A DNA stretch of 47,229 nt from Epsilonproteobacteria bacterium UBA6211 (GCA_002421845.1 DISL01000059.1:1-47229); one strand, 5' to 3'; numbered from the stretch's first letter, positions 1 through 7,559 are shown. Numbers and translations: made by a program. The notes: generated by a model from the letters alone, not told the origin.

Positions 1-112
1 TTGCAGCCTCTACGGCAGGAAAAAAGTCCTTCATCAAAACTCTTCCGCCAAATACTGATTGGAAACCGTCTCTAAAAGTCGTATCCATTATATCGATATA
101 TTTTTTTGACAT
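1..112 (-). CDS. Biotin-dependent carboxyltransferase subunit (oxaloacetate decarboxylase alpha / pyruvate carboxylase B type), 5' end only
   Basis: Only the first 37 codons are inside the window; the gene continues past base 1. The N-terminus carries D-T-T-F-R-D-G-F-Q-S, the hallmark of the carboxyltransferase TIM barrel of oxaloacetate decarboxylase alpha and pyruvate carboxylase subunit B. In that family the barrel moves the carboxyl group between oxaloacetate or pyruvate and biotin. The ATG at 112 is preceded by GGAG at a good distance. An oadG-like gene lies upstream on the same strand, which favours a membrane-linked decarboxylase or a carboxylase borrowing its gamma subunit. The family call is secure; the direction of the reaction is not decidable here. 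Confidence 0.85.
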   Translation of the reverse strand, partial: MSKKYIDIMDTTFRDGFQSVFGGRVLMKDFFPAVEAA

Positions 113-178
113 ACGTATTACTCCACCCCGTAAAATAAGTAAATTTTAGCCGCATTTTTACCATAAATTTTTATTAAA

Positions 179-207
179 AAAATATGAAGGCATACATCGT
201 ATGTCAA
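179..207 (-). promoter_or_regulatory. Candidate sigma70-type promoter of the carboxyltransferase gene
   Basis: Reading the minus strand, TTGACA (207-202) is followed after exactly 17 bases by TATTTT (184-179). This would start transcription near 172 and give a leader of about 60 bases. A second TAAAAT-like -10 lies nearer the gene. It suggests this gene can be transcribed apart from oadG. Confidence 0.5.
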
Positions 208-266
208 AGATTTTTTTAGCAAAAAGAATGAGTAAACAATGCGAGGAACTAATATATTAAAATGCT

Positions 267-345
267 AGTTCTCTTATAAGTCCTCTCTGCGTTGTCAAAT
301 TTCGCTTATCGATGATAAGCTTCAATTTTCCGCCTTGATAGAACT
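267..345 (-). other. Structured spacer between oadG and the carboxyltransferase gene
   Basis: The spacer contains a perfect 7-bp stem with a 3-base loop (GCTTATC-ATC-GATAAGC on the minus strand, 304-320). It is flanked by AAATT/AATTT arms and then by AGTTCT (345-340) and AGAACT (272-267). Together these can fold as a nested, bulged stem. It could be a cis-acting RNA element or processing site. No known RNA family is recognised, and function is unproven. Confidence 0.3.
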
Positions 346-390
346 TATAATAAAACTACTAAAATTTTATTTATTTTAGGGGTAGAGTAA

Positions 391-642
391 TTACCCCTCT
401 TTGTTTCTATGGTGCTGTATAGCAGCTATTACAGCAGCAATTTTGCTAACTTTATCGTTACTCTTTACAACTTGCGGTTGCCATTGTTTCGTAACAACAA
501 CTTCTTTTTCAGGGAAGTACTTTTGTACCAGTCTTGCTTGTATCTTTAGTATAAATACTAGCAATACCAAGAATGCGAACACTACTCCCATACCTAATAT
601 TAGAAATTTAAAAGCCTCTGCTACTAAGTTAACTTCTTCCAC
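391..642 (-). CDS. Oxaloacetate decarboxylase gamma chain (OadG family)
   Basis: A short protein (83 residues from the chosen start) with one strongly hydrophobic N-terminal helix (F-L-I-L-G-M-G-V-V-F) followed by a charged cytoplasmic tail. This is the standard layout of OadG, which anchors and stabilises the decarboxylase/carboxyltransferase complex in the inner membrane. The GTG at 642 is preferred because GGAG lies 7 bases upstream; an ATG at 675 would place that SD inside the gene. It lies 278 bases upstream of the carboxyltransferase gene on the same strand. A GGGGTA/TACCCC hairpin spans its stop codon and could attenuate read-through. Small OadG proteins are poorly conserved, so the call rests on topology plus context. 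Confidence 0.75.
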   Translation of the reverse strand: MEEVNLVAEAFKFLILGMGVVFAFLVLLVFILKIQARLVQKYFPEKEVVVTKQWQPQVVKSNDKVSKIAAVIAAIQHHRNKEG

Positions 643-756
643 TAACAATCTCCATAATTTTATAACGATTTGCAATTATAGAGAAAAATATTTTTAATTT
701 CTCATTCCTTAGTGCTAAATTAATTATTCATTATTGCTTATTTTATATATTATTTG

Positions 757-765
757 TGCTATAAT
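757..765 (+). promoter_or_regulatory. Extended -10 promoter of the AraC-family gene
   Basis: TGC-TATAAT is a perfect extended -10. Only 6 bases separate it from the ATG at 772, so transcription is predicted to start at or next to the start codon. That would give a leaderless or nearly leaderless mRNA. Confidence 0.6.
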
Positions 766-771
766 ACAACT

Positions 772-1644
772 ATGAAAAGAGATACATTAGATAAAAGAAC
801 CAAAATTGCCAATGATATAATGTTTTATATCTATACACATATCGATACGGATATAGATATAGAAGAGTTGAGCTATGATTTAAACATCAGTAAGTTTCAT
901 ATGCACCGAATTTTTAAAGAGATATTTTATAGAAATATATACGAAGCGATAAAAGCCATAAGACTCCAAAAAGCTTCACACTTACTGGTCACAAATAAAC
1001 TATCTACTATTTCAGAGATTGCTGCGTCATGCGGATACACATCCCAAACATCTTTTATCAAGGTATTTAAAGCTAGGTTTAATATGACTCCAAAGGAGTG
1101 GAGAAATGGTGGATACAAAATATATTCTACATCTATTTTAGAACAATCGGATATATTCACAGACTCACAAGTAGATTTTAGCAATATTGAACCGACCATT
1201 GTAAAAATGCCGGAATTTAACGCTTACTATATAAGAAATCAAGGGTATGACAAAAATATCAAAAAAACATGGCAAAAGATTTCTACATGGGTAATGGGTA
1301 ATGAATTTAAAAATTATAAGCAAATTGCCCTTTATCATGACAATCCTGCCATCACTCCACCTGATTCTTGTCAATATGTAGCTTGTATAGTAACAGATGA
1401 GCCTTTGACGGTAAAAAACAGGTTACCAAAGTTTATAATATCAGGCGGAATATACGCAAAATTCGACATTGCAGGGGTATATGGTGATGTTTTGAAATTT
1501 ATTCACTGGGTATATAATGAGTGGTTACCGTCAAGCGGTTATGAAACTACCACAAAACCTGCATATACTATATATAAAAAGAACCATTTTCTATCGGATG
1601 ACAATACTTTTGATTTAAGCTTTTATGTTCCTATACAGTTTTAG
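772..1644 (+). CDS. AraC-family transcription regulator with GyrI-like ligand-binding domain
   Basis: A 290-residue protein. The first about 115 residues form the double helix-turn-helix of AraC/XylS regulators (I-D-I-E-E-L-S-Y-D-L-N-I-S, then I-S-E-I-A-A-S-C-G-Y-T-S-Q-T-S-F-I-K-V-F). The rest resembles the GyrI-like/effector-binding fold, as in Rob and SoxS-like fusions that bind small amphipathic ligands. The ATG at 772 is chosen over an in-frame TTG at 754 because a TGC-TATAAT promoter sits between them. The gene stands alone and ends in a bidirectional terminator shared with rpsU. Ligand and targets are unknown. Confidence 0.85.
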   Translation: MKRDTLDKRTKIANDIMFYIYTHIDTDIDIEELSYDLNISKFHMHRIFKEIFYRNIYEAIKAIRLQKASHLLVTNKLSTISEIAASCGYTSQTSFIKVFKARFNMTPKEWRNGGYKIYSTSILEQSDIFTDSQVDFSNIEPTIVKMPEFNAYYIRNQGYDKNIKKTWQKISTWVMGNEFKNYKQIALYHDNPAITPPDSCQYVACIVTDEPLTVKNRLPKFIISGGIYAKFDIAGVYGDVLKFIHWVYNEWLPSSGYETTTKPAYTIYKKNHFLSDDNTFDLSFYVPIQF

Positions 1645-1653
1645 GACAAATAA

Positions 1654-1685
1654 AAAAGGGGAGAGCAAAACTGCCCTCCCCTTTT
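1654..1685. terminator. Bidirectional intrinsic terminator between araC-type gene and rpsU
   Basis: A hairpin with arms AAAAGGGGAGaG and CcCTCCCCTTTT around a small loop, A-rich on one side and T-rich on the other. It sits between the convergent ends of the AraC-family gene and rpsU, so it can terminate both. Confidence 0.85.
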
Positions 1686-1703
1686 AATGATAATATGCAA
1701 AAC

Positions 1704-1916
1704 TTACAGTCTTGATTCGTATCTTCTAAGCATATAAAGCTTTTTAAGAAGTTTTTTTCTAGCATTGATTTTTTGTTTTTTTCTGATTTCAGTCATAGGC
1801 TCGAAATATCTTCTAGCTCTAGTTTCTGTAACGATTAAACTTCTATCACATTGCTTTTTAAACCTTCTGTACGCTTCGTCAAAAGATTCTGTTTCTTTAA
1901 CTCTAGTACCTGGCAT
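1704..1916 (-). CDS. rpsU: 30S ribosomal protein S21
   Basis: A 70-residue, very basic protein with the S21 signature (F-D-E-A-Y-R-R-F-K-K-Q-C, then R-R-Y-F-E-P and a Lys/Arg-rich C-terminal helix). S21 binds the 30S subunit near the anti-Shine-Dalgarno region and helps initiation. The length is normal for the family. The start ATG has a GGGTG element upstream, and a TATAAT box lies at 1959-1954. It is monocistronic and ends at the shared terminator. Confidence 0.97.
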   Translation of the reverse strand: MPGTRVKETESFDEAYRRFKKQCDRSLIVTETRARRYFEPMTEIRKKQKINARKKLLKKLYMLRRYESRL

Positions 1917-1953
1917 ATAAAATCACCCGCTTTCTTGTTATAAATTGAACGGG

Positions 1954-1959
1954 ATTATA
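1954..1959 (-). promoter_or_regulatory. -10 box of rpsU
   Basis: TATAAT on the minus strand within a T-rich run, about 38 bases upstream of the rpsU ATG. The T-rich upstream tract without a clear -35 is typical of Campylobacterota promoters. Confidence 0.55.
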
Positions 1960-2010
1960 CAAAAAACATACTAAAACTTAGTTTAAACATCTAAAATTTT
2001 AAAACTTTTG

Positions 2011-2019
2011 TGATATAAT
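2011..2019 (+). promoter_or_regulatory. Extended -10 promoter of moaC
   Basis: TGA-TATAAT, with a predicted transcription start near 2026. AAGG lies about 8 bases before the TTG start of moaC. Confidence 0.6.
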
Positions 2020-2043
2020 TATAAAAAATTCAAGGCGATAGAT

Positions 2044-2514
2044 TTGGAATTAACTCATTTAGATAAAAATAATAGACCAAAAATGGTAGATGTAGGGGAT
2101 AAAGAGCCTACTACTAGAGTAGCCGTAGCAAACGGAATTATAACAATGAGTCAAAATGCATTTGATGCTATCGTATCCCAAACAACAAAAAAAGGTCCGG
2201 TTATCCAAACTGCCGTAGTTGCTGCCATAATGGGAGTAAAGAAAACTAGCGACCTAATACCTATGTGCCATCCATTAGTTTTAAACGGTATCAACTGTGA
2301 CGTAACGCAAAGGGATGATTTACCAGGCTTTGAACTTGAAGTAAGTGTAACACTAGACGGAAAAACAGGTGTAGAGATGGAAGCTTTGACGGGTGTAAGT
2401 ATAGGACTTTTAACAATATACGATATGGCAAAAGCTATAGATAAAGGTATGATTATAAGTGACATTAAACTTATCCACAAAAGCGGTGGAAAAAGTGGAG
2501 ATTTCAATAGATGA
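2044..2514 (+). CDS. moaC: Cyclic pyranopterin monophosphate synthase
   Basis: A 156-residue protein matching MoaC through most of its length: the M-C-H-P-L active-site loop, the V-E-M-E-A-L-T-G-V-S helix, D-M-A-K-A-I-D-K-G-M, and the C-terminal K-S-G-G-K-S-G. MoaC with MoaA converts GTP to cyclic pyranopterin monophosphate, the first stage of molybdenum cofactor synthesis in the cytoplasm. The start is a TTG with AAGG 8 bases upstream; no ATG is available before conserved sequence. The stop overlaps the next ATG by 4 bases. The gene sits just upstream of the mod transport locus, and the window also holds a large molybdoenzyme operon. Confidence 0.96.
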   Translation: MELTHLDKNNRPKMVDVGDKEPTTRVAVANGIITMSQNAFDAIVSQTTKKGPVIQTAVVAAIMGVKKTSDLIPMCHPLVLNGINCDVTQRDDLPGFELEVSVTLDGKTGVEMEALTGVSIGLLTIYDMAKAIDKGMIISDIKLIHKSGGKSGDFNR

Positions 2515-2774
2515 AAAACGTACTTGAAGGTAAAAAACTAGAACTTCAATACCCTTGTACTTGGGAATACAAACTTATCTCTTTTTCACATAATGATGTT
2601 TTAGTAGCAGTAAACGAATGTATAAAAAAAGAGTACAAACTAAAACCATCAAAAACCAGTGCAAAAGGGAAATACGAAAGCTTTACGTTGGAGCTTTTGG
2701 TTCATAATGAAGATGAAAGAGTAGAACTTTTTCAAATTTTAAAATCTCATCAAAATATTAAAATGGTATTATAA
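2511..2774 (+). CDS. DUF493 family protein (HP0495/YbeD-like)
   Basis: An 87-residue small alpha/beta protein opening with the family-typical P-C-T-W-E-Y-K-L-I segment and ending in a long strand-helix-strand. It belongs to the DUF493 family with Helicobacter HP0495 and E. coli YbeD, which adopts an ACT-like ferredoxin fold; biochemical function is not established. It overlaps moaC by 4 bases (ATGA) and its stop abuts the next gene, so the three genes 2044-3538 form one operon. Confidence 0.8.
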   Translation: MKNVLEGKKLELQYPCTWEYKLISFSHNDVLVAVNECIKKEYKLKPSKTSAKGKYESFTLELLVHNEDERVELFQILKSHQNIKMVL

Positions 2775-3538
2775 TGCAAAGAAGAAATTTTTTAAAAACA
2801 TTAACTTTAGGTGCTACGGTACTAGCATCGTCAAAACTAGATATTTTAGCAGACACAATAGATAGCAACCCTCAAGATTTGTTTGTAAGTGTAGAAGATT
2901 TACCTACTTTTCTAAGCGTAAAAAACAAACTAACCAATCTACTCAAAACCGTGGGTTTCGGTAATTTCAATCTCATTACTTTTGACAATACTTTGTATTA
3001 TGCAAAACGTAATTTGAATATAGGTGAATTTACAAAAGAAGAGTTATCATTAATAGAGAAGATTTTTTATAATGACCCTACACAATACGGCTTCTTCGGG
3101 CATAAAACTTGTGCAAACCTCACAGATGTAATCAATGAAAACGATGTTTATAAAGTACCAAGTTCTGGGCATTTTATATTTAAAGGAACATCTTTAAATC
3201 ACTATAACAACATCATAAAAGATATAGGTGATAGCGTAATCTTAACATCAGGTGTAAGAAGCGTAGTAAAACAACTTAGTCTTTATCTTAACAAAATAGA
3301 GTCTGTTGATTATAATATCTCTTTAGCTTCAAAAACCATAGCACCCCCTGCATACTCATACCACTCTATTTCAGATTTTGACGTGGGCAAAAAGGGTCTT
3401 GGGCTAAAAAACTTCACGGAAGTATTTGCCCATACAGATGAATTTAAGAAAATGACCGAGCTTGGTTATGTTGAGCTTAGATATGACGTAGGTAACCGTG
3501 ACGGGGTATTCTTCGAGCCTTGGCATATAAAAGTTTAA
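2774..3538 (+). CDS. Tat-exported VanY/M15-like D-alanyl-D-alanine carboxypeptidase
   Basis: A 254-residue protein. The N-terminus has a twin-arginine signal (R-R-N-F-L-K followed by a hydrophobic stretch), so folded export to the periplasm is expected. The C-terminal half has metal-peptidase motifs of the M15 (VanY) type: S-Y-H-S-I-S-D-F-D-V-G supplies His and Asp, and E-P-W-H-I supplies the catalytic Glu and final His. The family trims the terminal D-Ala from peptidoglycan stem peptides. Tat rather than Sec export is a notable choice and hints at metal loading in the cytoplasm. It starts one base after the DUF493 stop region and is the last gene of the moaC operon. Confidence 0.8.
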   Translation: MQRRNFLKTLTLGATVLASSKLDILADTIDSNPQDLFVSVEDLPTFLSVKNKLTNLLKTVGFGNFNLITFDNTLYYAKRNLNIGEFTKEELSLIEKIFYNDPTQYGFFGHKTCANLTDVINENDVYKVPSSGHFIFKGTSLNHYNNIIKDIGDSVILTSGVRSVVKQLSLYLNKIESVDYNISLASKTIAPPAYSYHSISDFDVGKKGLGLKNFTEVFAHTDEFKKMTELGYVELRYDVGNRDGVFFEPWHIKV

Positions 3539-3575
3539 CACTTGTAAACTTTATTTATGATTGATATCCTAAGTC

Positions 3576-3602
3576 TGTCATTCCGAACTTGATTCGGAAT
3601 CC
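3576..3602. repeat. Short interspersed hairpin repeat, copy 1
   Basis: TGTCATTCCGAACTTGATTCGGAATCC forms a short stem (ATTCCGA / TCGGAAT). A second copy lies at 41864-41889, with a paired T-to-C and A-to-G change that keeps the stem. The element sits in the gap before modE, after the VanY-like gene. Confidence 0.7.
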
Positions 3603-3649
3603 ACAATATAAATTAACCATCAAATTGTATAAAAAATATACAGTTTGAC

Positions 3650-3681
3650 CGCTATAAACTTAAGGTATATAACGCTATAAT
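3650..3681 (+). promoter_or_regulatory. ModE-like operator overlapping the modE promoter
   Basis: CGCTATAAA (3650-3658) and TATATAACG (3666-3674) form an imperfect inverted repeat of the CGnTATAwA type known for ModE boxes, separated by 7 bases. It abuts a TATAAT -10 box at 3676-3681. CGCTATAA also recurs at 3674-3681. Its position across the promoter suggests molybdate-dependent autorepression. This is inference from the match and position only. Confidence 0.55.
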
Positions 3682-3715
3682 TTTCCAAACTAGTTTTATG
3701 TTTTGGGAGATGATA

Positions 3716-4498
3716 ATGAAAGTTGAAAGTATCTTTAGTTTAAATAGCGGTGACAAAACTTTTCTTATAGATAAAAGAATCAAACTACTTGAACTTATAG
3801 ATACTCACGGCTCACTATCCAAAGCGGCAAAAGAAGTGCCAATCAGCTACAAAGCGGCATGGGATGCAATAGATGCCATGAACAACTTAAGCGATAAACC
3901 TTTGGTAATATCATCTACCGGTGGAAACAGCGGCGGAGGGAGTGCTTTGAGCGATTATGGCAAAGAAGTGCTACAAACTTACAAAATACTTCAATCCAAA
4001 TACACACAATTTTTAGACACTTTAAACGATGCCTTAGGACAAGGCGGTGTCCAAAATCTACAAACTATAGAGAGGATAGGTATGACTCTTAGTGCAAGAA
4101 ATCAAATCAGCGGTGAAATCATAGAGATAAAAAGAGGTGCAGTAAACAGCGAAGTTTATCTCAAAACAAAAAGCAACAATGTAATTACGGCAACAATTAC
4201 AAGCGATAGCATAGAGACTCTAGGACTCAATCTAGGGACAAAAGCAATAGCTATTTTCAAGGCAAACGCAGTTTTAATCTCAAAAGATTTAGAGCTACGA
4301 ATCAGTGCTAGAAATAAATTTATAGGTGAAGTTATACATCTATGTGAAGGTAAAGTAAATAGTGAAATTGTTGTTGCAATCGGTGATGACAGAATAGTAT
4401 CTAATATTACTCTGGAGTCTTTTAAAGAACTTGACGTTAAATTCGGCGATAAAGTAATGGCGATAGTAAAAGCAAGTTCGATAATGATAGGGGTTTAG
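3716..4498 (+). CDS. modE: ModE-type molybdate-responsive regulator
   Basis: A 260-residue protein. Residues about 1-110 form the ModE winged helix-turn-helix (L-L-E-L-I-D-T-H-G-S-L-S-K-A-A-K, S-Y-K-A-A-W-D-A-I-D, then a Gly-rich wing). Two molybdate-binding MOP/TOBE domains follow, each opening with S-A-R-N-x-x-x-G-E (near residues 125 and 195). ModE binds oxyanion and represses molybdate uptake while tuning molybdoenzyme genes. The ATG at 3716 is chosen over one at 3698 because TGGGAG lies 7 bases before it. It is the first gene of the mod locus and its promoter carries a candidate operator. Confidence 0.92.
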   Translation: MKVESIFSLNSGDKTFLIDKRIKLLELIDTHGSLSKAAKEVPISYKAAWDAIDAMNNLSDKPLVISSTGGNSGGGSALSDYGKEVLQTYKILQSKYTQFLDTLNDALGQGGVQNLQTIERIGMTLSARNQISGEIIEIKRGAVNSEVYLKTKSNNVITATITSDSIETLGLNLGTKAIAIFKANAVLISKDLELRISARNKFIGEVIHLCEGKVNSEIVVAIGDDRIVSNITLESFKELDVKFGDKVMAIVKASSIMIGV

Positions 4499-4499
4499 A

Positions 4500-4601
4500 A
4501 ATTAATAACTAATAATGAATAGCTAATAATTGTTGAGTGGCTTAGCCACAAATAAATATCGCTTTAGTGATACCGTAATTATTAGTTGTTAGTTATTAAT
4601 T
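4500..4601. repeat. Palindromic three-hairpin element between modE and modA
   Basis: The outer arms AATTAATAACTAA and inner arms CTAATAATT recur as reverse complements at 4577-4601, with a 10-against-3 base internal bulge. The enclosed segment holds two further hairpins, GTGGC-TTA-GCCAC (4537-4549) and TATCGC-TTTA-GTGATA (4557-4572 with a G-T pair). The clover-leaf outline resembles REP or MITE-like repeats. It might also act as an RNA structure between modE and the transport genes. No protein is encoded. Confidence 0.55.
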
Positions 4602-4628
4602 ATTCATTAAATATAATAGGAGATAATT

Positions 4629-5366
4629 ATGTTAAGATTAATATTGACGATAGGTTTATTGATTAGTTCTGTTTTTGGTGATAAGGTTACGGTATTTGCA
4701 GCTTCAAGTACAAAACTTGCGATGGAGGAGATAGTAACCGAATTTAAAAAACAAAATCCAAGCGATGAAGTAGATATATATTTCAGTGCTACGGGAAAAG
4801 CATTTGCACAGTTTACAAACGGTTTCAAATACGATATTTTTATGGCTGCTGATGCTAAATATCCGGCTACCATAGAGAGCAACGGTGATGCAATATCAAA
4901 ACCGGTAGTTTATGCTTTGGGTGTTGTTGCGTTGTACTCTAAAAACAAAGAGTTAATCAAAGAAGGGATGAACGTACTTACTAGCGATAAGGTAAAAAAA
5001 ATCTCTATCGCAAACCCAAAAGTAGCACCTTACGGAGTTGCAGCGGTGAAGATTATTGAAAATTACGGTGTTTTTGATAAAGTATCTTCAAAAGTAGTGC
5101 AAGGTGATAACATATCTCAAAGCGTTCAATTTGTAGATAGCGGTGCTGCCGATGTGGGACTTGTAGCATTTTCTCTAATCAAACACACCCATAGCGAAGA
5201 TGAATATATGATTATCGACTCTTCAAAACATGACCCGATGGAGCAATCTTTTGTTTTGACAAAATATGCAAAAGAGAATAAAGCAGCTCATAAACTAGGT
5301 GAGTTCATCACTTCAGATTACTCAAAAGGTATATTTAGCAAATACGGATTTGGAGTACCAAAATGA
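4629..5366 (+). CDS. modA: Molybdate ABC transporter periplasmic binding protein
   Basis: A 245-residue protein with a Sec signal peptide (about 17 residues ending near V-F-G). The ModA fold follows: A-A-S-S-T-K-L-A-M near the N-terminus supplies oxyanion-binding Ser residues, D-I-F-M-A-A-D and A-L-G-V-V-A-L-Y-S lie in the middle, and G-A-A-D-V-G-L-V-A near the hinge. It captures molybdate (or tungstate) for ModB/ModC. AGGAG precedes the ATG. It overlaps the next binding-protein gene by 4 bases. Confidence 0.93.
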   Translation: MLRLILTIGLLISSVFGDKVTVFAASSTKLAMEEIVTEFKKQNPSDEVDIYFSATGKAFAQFTNGFKYDIFMAADAKYPATIESNGDAISKPVVYALGVVALYSKNKELIKEGMNVLTSDKVKKISIANPKVAPYGVAAVKIIENYGVFDKVSSKVVQGDNISQSVQFVDSGAADVGLVAFSLIKHTHSEDEYMIIDSSKHDPMEQSFVLTKYAKENKAAHKLGEFITSDYSKGIFSKYGFGVPK

Positions 5367-6070
5367 GAAAAATATACTTACTGCTACTTTTAAGCATAAG
5401 CTTGGTAGCCGGTGAGATATATATTGCAGGTGGGGCAGGATACAAAAGACCTTTAAGCGAATTAGCTATTATATTTGAAGCAGATACGAAAATCAAGTTA
5501 AACCCGATTTTTGGTAATATGCAACAAATTACCGAGCAGATGAAGCATAGTGATAAAATTGCCGTATTTTTTGGAGATAAACAGTTCATCAATAAACTAC
5601 AAATTGAGTATAAAAAATCTGTAGAATTGGGAAAAGGCTCTTTGGTTTTAGTTTATTCTAAAAACAATGGAGAATTATCAACTATTGATGATTTGAAATC
5701 AGATAAAGTGAAAACAATAGGGCTTCCAGATACAAAAAAAGCAATATACGGTGTTGCTAGTGAAGAGTTTTTGACAAATTCAAATCTAAAAGCTTCACTA
5801 CAAGATAAGCTAAACGTATTTCAAACGGTACCGCAAGTAAGTTCATATATCATCAGCGGTGATATTGATGCAGGTTTTATAAACAAAACCGATTATCTAT
5901 CAATAGCAAAAGATGTAGGGCAAATGGTAGAGATAGATAGTAGTTTGTATTCCACTATAAAAATCGTAGGCGTAGTAATAAGCGGTAAAGAAAATAGCGA
6001 TATAGATAAACTATTTGAATTTTTGCAAACACCAAAAGCAAAAGAAATTTTGAAAAAACACGGACTATAA
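5363..6070 (+). CDS. Second ModA-like periplasmic substrate-binding protein
   Basis: A 235-residue protein with a signal peptide ending near V-A-G. It keeps the ModA outline (I-A-G-G-A-G-Y-K-R-P near the start, G-S-L-V-L-V-Y-S, I-Y-G-V-A-S-E-E, D-I-D-A-G-F-I-N) but is clearly divergent: the A-A-S-S-T oxyanion loop of the first ModA is replaced by G-G-A-G-Y. Tight coupling to modA (4-base overlap) and modB (1-base gap) places it in the same transporter operon. It may bind a different oxyanion such as tungstate, or the same one with different affinity; sequence alone does not say. Confidence 0.75.
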   Translation: MRKIYLLLLLSISLVAGEIYIAGGAGYKRPLSELAIIFEADTKIKLNPIFGNMQQITEQMKHSDKIAVFFGDKQFINKLQIEYKKSVELGKGSLVLVYSKNNGELSTIDDLKSDKVKTIGLPDTKKAIYGVASEEFLTNSNLKASLQDKLNVFQTVPQVSSYIISGDIDAGFINKTDYLSIAKDVGQMVEIDSSLYSTIKIVGVVISGKENSDIDKLFEFLQTPKAKEILKKHGL

Positions 6071-6071
6071 T

Positions 6072-6725
6072 ATGGAGTGGCTATACCAACCATCACTTTT
6101 ATCGGTACAAATAGCGATTATAACTATTTTACTCCATTTGGTTTTGGGGATAGGTATAGCTTATTATTTAAGCGGAGAAAAAACATTTTTCAAATCGGTA
6201 ATCGATATTGCGGTAACCGTTCCGATAGTATTCCCACCCATTGCTTTGGGGCTGTTTTTATTGCTACTATTCGGTAAAAACGGTTTAATAGGAAGTGTAC
6301 TACATAGCTTTGACCTGGAAATAATATTTACTACTACTGGTGTTTTGATAGCATCTTTTATAGCGGGTCTGCCACTGGTGGTCAAGCCAATACAATCTGC
6401 GATAGATGAACAATCAAGAATATATGCCGAAGCTTCTTATACACTAGGAAAAAGTAAACTACACACTTTACTCTTTGTCATCTTACCGAATATCAAAAAA
6501 GTGATACTAGCCTCTATGTTTTTGGGATTTGGTAGGTCACTGGGTGAAGTAGGTATCACGCTAATGCTCGGTGGAAATATTATAGGAAAAACAGATACAA
6601 TATCTTTGGCTATTTATAACTATTCCTTTGGTGGAGAAATAGATAAAGCTATTGTATTATCATTGATTTTGGGGACGGTTTCTATGCTTATTTTTGTAGG
6701 TCTTAGAAAACTTGCTTATTTATAA
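6072..6725 (+). CDS. modB: Molybdate ABC transporter permease, copy 1
   Basis: A 217-residue permease with five predicted membrane helices. It carries the ABC-coupling loop E-A-S-Y-T-L-G-K-S-K-L-H-T-L-L-F-V-I-L-P-N (EAA motif) and the ModB motif G-R-S-L-G-E-V-G-I-T-L-M-L-G-G. It forms the membrane channel for oxyanion passed from ModA. The gene follows the second binding protein by one base. A second, distinct ModB is encoded at 7958. The two share the Y-T-L-G-K-S-K-L coupling core, so both may dock on the single ModC. Confidence 0.9.
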   Translation: MEWLYQPSLLSVQIAIITILLHLVLGIGIAYYLSGEKTFFKSVIDIAVTVPIVFPPIALGLFLLLLFGKNGLIGSVLHSFDLEIIFTTTGVLIASFIAGLPLVVKPIQSAIDEQSRIYAEASYTLGKSKLHTLLFVILPNIKKVILASMFLGFGRSLGEVGITLMLGGNIIGKTDTISLAIYNYSFGGEIDKAIVLSLILGTVSMLIFVGLRKLAYL

Positions 6726-6734
6726 AGGTATAAA

Positions 6735-7559
6735 ATGGATATAAAAAATTTGATAGAAGAAGATATCGGATTGTTTGACCTAACTACCATCGGTCTTGAA
6801 ATAGGTGAAAAACAAGGTTTGATGAGTTTTAGTGCAAAACATGATTGCGTAATAAGCGGTATAAAATACGTAAAGCAAATTTTGGAATATTTGGATATAG
6901 AGCATACCGTATTCGTCAAAGACGGTGAAAAAGTACAAGGCAAAACTCTACTAATCCAATGCAGTGCAGATGCGGACAAACTCCACAAAGCTTGGAAAAT
7001 ATCACAAAATATACTTGAATATCTAAGCGGAATATCCACATACACGAATACGCTGATAACCAAAGCAAAAAATATAAATCCACATATCGAAATAGCAACC
7101 ACAAGAAAAAACTTCCCAAATACAAAAGAGCTAATGACTTACGGTGTAGTATGCGGTGGCGGAACTATACACAGACTCGGTCTTTATGACTCTATTTTGA
7201 TTTTCGGTAACCATTTGGAGTTTTTAAAAAATCCAAACGAACTTGAAAACAAATTTCAAGCACTCAAAAACAAATTTCTTGAAAAAAGGGTAGCCGTTGA
7301 AGTGGATGACCTTACACAAGCGAACTTTTTTGCTTCCCTTGGAGCCGATATACTTCAATGTGAAAAGATGAGTTTTGAGGAGCTTAAAGAGTGCGTTAAA
7401 CTAAAAGAAATTTACCCCTATCTCAAAATATCAGCAACGGGCGGGATAAATATAGAAAATATCGAACAATACGCTAAAACCGGTGTAGATTTCATAGTCA
7501 CCTCATCGCCGTATCATGCAAAACCTGCTGATATAAAAGTCAAAATGGAGGCATTGTAA
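6735..7559 (+). CDS. modD: ModD, quinolinate-phosphoribosyltransferase-like protein of the mod locus
   Basis: A 274-residue protein homologous to nicotinate-nucleotide pyrophosphorylase (NadC) but of the ModD subgroup found in molybdate operons. Visible landmarks are E-E-D-I-G-L-F-D-L-T-T at the start, A-T-T-R-K-N-F-P-N-T-K (the T-R-K phosphate loop), the E-V-D-D strand and S-A-T-G-G-I-N near the end. A G-G-G-T-I-H-R-L-G-L segment resembles the NadC H-R-x-G-L motif. The cellular role of ModD is not settled. The location between the two permease genes fits the ModD reading rather than NAD synthesis. Confidence 0.85.
   Translation: MDIKNLIEEDIGLFDLTTIGLEIGEKQGLMSFSAKHDCVISGIKYVKQILEYLDIEHTVFVKDGEKVQGKTLLIQCSADADKLHKAWKISQNILEYLSGISTYTNTLITKAKNINPHIEIATTRKNFPNTKELMTYGVVCGGGTIHRLGLYDSILIFGNHLEFLKNPNELENKFQALKNKFLEKRVAVEVDDLTQANFFASLGADILQCEKMSFEELKECVKLKEIYPYLKISATGGINIENIEQYAKTGVDFIVTSSPYHAKPADIKVKMEAL

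Noticed and set aside
304..321. An 18-base match, from memory, to the ClaI/HindIII region of plasmid pBR322.
   Set aside because: The matching part is largely self-complementary, so a chance hairpin explains it; flanking bases differ and the surroundings look chromosomal. Vector contamination is unlikely.
401..697. Plus-strand reading frame opposite oadG.
   Set aside because: It is the antisense shadow of oadG; biased composition (Thr/Asn/Cys rich) and no SD.
4612..4617. TATAAT just before modA as its promoter.
   Set aside because: The predicted start would fall inside or after the Shine-Dalgarno AGGAG (4618-4622), leaving modA without its SD.
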